Assembly (NCBI GenBank): GCA_002309695.1
Contig: DBXV01000016.1
Location: 212,818-276,817 of the forward strand
Length of the DNA stretch: 64,000 nt
Source of the DNA: Myxococcales bacterium UBA1203
GTDB lineage: Bacteria; Myxococcota; Myxococcia; Myxococcales; UBA5297
Direction of reading: 5' to 3'
Shown here: positions 61,223 to 64,000 of the stretch, one piece after another
How the letters are laid out: every line of letters starts with the position of its first letter
How positions within the stretch are numbered: position 1 is the stretch's first letter
Position numbers and translations under genes: made by a program
Notes under the pieces: generated by a model
What the model was told of the DNA's origin: nothing
Database searches by the model: none
Seen by the model: the letters and a program-made list of their open reading frames with translations, nothing else

Positions 61223-63673
61223 CTAGCGCAGCGCGGCGCCAAACTGCTCCGAGAGAGCTTTGAGAATCCGCTCGTGTGCGCCGTTGACCCTGGCGTCCTT
61301 GAGCGTCCCGTCTTTGTCCCGATAGCGAATGGCGAAGGCCAGACTCTTCTTGCCGGGGGGAATGGTCAGGCCCTTGAACACGTCAAAGAGCGCGGCGGAT
61401 TCCACCAGGGGATCGGCGGCGCGAATGGCCTTTTCCACGTCGGCAGCGGCCACCGAATCGTCCACGGTCACGGCCAGGTCCCGCAGAACAGCCGGATACT
61501 TGGGCATGGCCGCGGCACGGGGCTTGAGATCGCCCGCTTGGAGAAGTGCCTCCAGGTTCAGGTCAAAGACAAAGACGCCTCGGGGAACGTCCAGCTTTGA
61601 GGCAGTGACGGGATGCAGTTCGCCCAAAAGTCCGAGGGAAATGAGCGTGCCGTCCTTTGCTTTGGCCGACACAGCGCAGGCGCTTCGGGGATGAAGCCAA
61701 GAGATGCCTTCGGCTGGCGCGAAGACGGCGTCCCTGATGTTGAGCGAAGTCAGCAGGTTCTCCACGGCGCCTTTGAGGTCGTAGAAGTCCGCGGGGACAG
61801 AGGGCTGAGCCCACTGCATGGGCACGCGTGGGCCGTACATGAGGCCCACGAGGCGCTGTTCCTCGCGGGACACCTGAATGCAGTCGGCAAAAGGCGCCGT
61901 CTTCATGTCCTTCCGCAGGCTGGGGACATACGTCCGGCCGATTTCGTAGATGCGGACGGCGTCCACCTGCCGGTTCAGCGAGTGTTTCAGATTGCCGATG
62001 AGCCCGGGCAGGCGGCTGGTGCACATGGCGGACATGTCCGCGGCGATGGCGTTTCTCAGCGTGATGGGGCGGACGCCGGGCGTGAACAGCTCCAGCTGAG
62101 AGGCCTCGACGAAAGAGTAGTTCAGAACCTCGTCCAGACCTGAGGCGGAGAGAGCGCTGCGGAGGCGGTTCATGGCATCGCCGTCCGTTCCCGAGGCGCA
62201 TTTCGGCAGGCTGCGGACGCCTCTGGGCAAAACAGAGGGAATGGCGTCGTAGCCCATGGTGCGGGCCACCTCTTCGACACAGTCCGCTTCGCCGTCCACG
62301 TCGGGCCGCCAGCTGGGGACAGTGACCTCGACAGCGCCGTTTTTCGCCTCAGACAGGCCAAAGCCCAGTCCGGAGAGCGTGTCCGTGACCATCTTGGGCT
62401 CGACCGGCATTCCAAGAAGGCGCTCCGGCGCGTCGAGGCTCAGCGTGAAGCGGCGCGTCTGATGGGGGCGGGGATGGCAGTCCGCGCGGCCGGGCAGGAT
62501 GGAGGCACCGGCCAGCTCAGTCAGAAGCTGTGCGGTCCTGTCCTGGGCGTAAGTGACCATCGCGGGATCGACGCAGCGCTCGTAGCGGTGGCTCGCCTCG
62601 CTGTGGAGCGAGTGGCGGCGGGCAGTGCGCCGGATGGAGCCGGGCTCAAACCAGGCCGACTCGATGAGAATGTTCGCGGTGGCATCGGAAATTTCACTGA
62701 CGCTGCCGCCCATGACGCCGGCCAGCGCGGAGGGCGCCTCAGCGTCACAGATGCACAGGTCGTCGCCGCCCGTCAGCAGGCGCTCTTTGCCGTCCAGCGT
62801 GACCATGCGCTCGTTCTCATGGGCCAGACGGACGATGATTTGCCCGCCGCGAACCTTGTCGAAGTCGAAGGCGTGAAGGGGCTGTCCGCACTCGAACATC
62901 ACGTAATTGGTGATGTCCACGGCGTTGGACAGGGCGCGGACGCCAACGGCGCGCAGCCGGTTCTGCATCCAGAGAGGGGAGGGCGCGATGCGGACGTTCC
63001 GGGCGATGCGCGCGGTGTAGCGGCGGCAGCGCTCCGGCGCCTCAATGCTCACGCGAAGCAGGCTGGAGACATCGGGGCCGTCCGACTCGGTGATGACAGC
63101 CTTGGGAATCCGCAGCGGCCTGTGAGTGAGCGCCGCCACTTCGCGGGCGATGCCGATATGCGAGAGGCAGTCGCCGCGATTGGGCGTCACATTGACCTCG
63201 AAGACGGTGTCCTTCAGCCCCAGCGCGTCGGCGATGGGCGTCCCGGTCTTCAGCGACGGGTCCAGAATCAGCAGCCCCGAGTGGTCCTCGGAAATTCCCA
63301 GCTCGCGGGCGGAGCACAGCATGCCGAAGGACTCCACGCCGCGAAGTTTGGCTTTTTCGATTTTGAGGCCGCCGGGCAGGACAGCGCCCAGCATGGCCAG
63401 AGGTACCTTGTCCCCGACCTTGTAGTTGTGAGCGCCGCAGACGATCTGCAGGAGCTCTCCCGTGCCCGCGTCCACCTTGTTGACGGACAGCTTTTCCGCG
63501 TCGGGGTGCGGTGCGCTCTCCACGATTTGAGCGACGACAACGCCGCTGAGCCCCTCGCCCAGATGCTCCACGCCTTCGACTTCGAGGCCGGCCAGAGTGA
63601 TGCGGGCGGCCAGTTCATCGGCGGTCTCGGGCAGGTCCACGTAGTCGGCCAGCCAGTTCAAGCTGATTCTCAT
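61223..63673 (-). CDS. pheT: Phenylalanine-tRNA ligase beta subunit
   Basis: PheT with PheS forms the (alpha-beta)2 enzyme that charges tRNA-Phe. The 816-residue protein has the N-terminal MRISLNWLADYVDLP, a tRNA-binding OB domain, the B3/B4 editing domain, B5, and the C-terminal FDX-ACB anticodon-binding domain (YPAVLRDLAVTVDD; GTLKDARVNGAHE). ATG 63673 follows AAGGA by 7 nt; longer frames to 63718 are unsupported. It lies 129 bp downstream of pheS. Confidence 0.97.
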   Translation of the reverse strand: MRISLNWLADYVDLPETADELAARITLAGLEVEGVEHLGEGLSGVVVAQIVESAPHPDAEKLSVNKVDAGTGELLQIVCGAHNYKVGDKVPLAMLGAVLPGGLKIEKAKLRGVESFGMLCSARELGISEDHSGLLILDPSLKTGTPIADALGLKDTVFEVNVTPNRGDCLSHIGIAREVAALTHRPLRIPKAVITESDGPDVSSLLRVSIEAPERCRRYTARIARNVRIAPSPLWMQNRLRAVGVRALSNAVDITNYVMFECGQPLHAFDFDKVRGGQIIVRLAHENERMVTLDGKERLLTGGDDLCICDAEAPSALAGVMGGSVSEISDATANILIESAWFEPGSIRRTARRHSLHSEASHRYERCVDPAMVTYAQDRTAQLLTELAGASILPGRADCHPRPHQTRRFTLSLDAPERLLGMPVEPKMVTDTLSGLGFGLSEAKNGAVEVTVPSWRPDVDGEADCVEEVARTMGYDAIPSVLPRGVRSLPKCASGTDGDAMNRLRSALSASGLDEVLNYSFVEASQLELFTPGVRPITLRNAIAADMSAMCTSRLPGLIGNLKHSLNRQVDAVRIYEIGRTYVPSLRKDMKTAPFADCIQVSREEQRLVGLMYGPRVPMQWAQPSVPADFYDLKGAVENLLTSLNIRDAVFAPAEGISWLHPRSACAVSAKAKDGTLISLGLLGELHPVTASKLDVPRGVFVFDLNLEALLQAGDLKPRAAAMPKYPAVLRDLAVTVDDSVAAADVEKAIRAADPLVESAALFDVFKGLTIPPGKKSLAFAIRYRDKDGTLKDARVNGAHERILKALSEQFGAALR

Positions 63674-63802
63674 TGGTCCATCCTTGAATTTGTTTTCGTC
63701 CGGCCGCGTCGCCGTCACATCCTGTGCAGAGCAGGGAGAAGCGTCGGCGGCGCGCCGTCAAAGGGTCTTTGGAAAGATGAAAAGTGCGCGCTGCTCCCGC
63801 GG

Positions 63803-64000
<198 letters not shown>

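Overview
The window is GC-rich chromosomal DNA with dense, mostly housekeeping gene content and no phage, IS element or CRISPR array that I can see. Hanks-type Ser/Thr kinases with zinc ribbons, DUF4388 and lamin-tail domains, Cys-rich repeats on lipoproteins, an OmpA-family protein and hflKC point to a diderm of the Myxococcota / former Deltaproteobacteria type. That placement is inferred from gene style, not from a phylogeny.

Layout. 1-4.3 kb: the end of an S1-repeat protein, tRNA-Cys(GCA) with promoter and terminator, then on the minus strand an Smr-domain protein, trmO and a secondary sigma-70 factor. 4.4-10.9 kb (minus): the macromolecular-synthesis operon rpsU-(terminator)-yqeY-dnaG-rpoD. 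Its RpoD carries a very long Lys/Ala-rich, histone-H1-like N-terminal extension. 11-14.7 kb: a secreted protein, an Nfu-type Fe-S protein, an SDR enzyme, a small zinc-ribbon protein and a stand-alone rplC behind a promoter and an attenuator-like hairpin. 15-21.8 kb: a four-gene unit for the cell surface (helix-hairpin-helix plus predicted beta-barrel protein, two thermonuclease-fold lipoproteins, a four-fold lamin-tail-domain lipoprotein). 21.9-29 kb: phospho-signalling island (FHA protein, Ser/Thr kinase, giant pseudokinase with a membrane anchor, NarL-type regulator). 29-32 kb (minus): recA followed by an EEP-nuclease lipoprotein. 32-42 kb: copper P-type ATPase, a DUF4388-DnaJ-TPR protein with RFGTNPP repeats, DUF3108 and OmpA-family proteins, a MerR/excisionase-like regulator, and a pair of overlapping reading frames that look like one frameshifted gene. 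42-51 kb (minus): MscS channel, TatD, hflC-hflK, an isolated EpsG-like membrane protein, rpsA and elbB. 51.5-64 kb: a DEAD-box helicase, a YdjM-like protein, a NERD-nuclease/helicase, a HEFGH membrane protein, recD2, an HELTH metalloprotease, pheT and the 3' end of pheS.

Two themes stand out. First, the promoters before tRNA-Cys, rpsU, rplC, rpsA and the secondary sigma factor share an architecture: a TTGACA-like -35, exactly 17 bp, then a TA-starting, G-rich -10 followed by a GC-only discriminator. Second, several extracytoplasmic nucleic-acid enzymes occur (two SNase lipoproteins, one EEP lipoprotein) beside a DNA-binding-domain outer-membrane candidate. I propose the 15-21.7 kb unit as a surface nucleic-acid binding and processing apparatus; this is a hypothesis.
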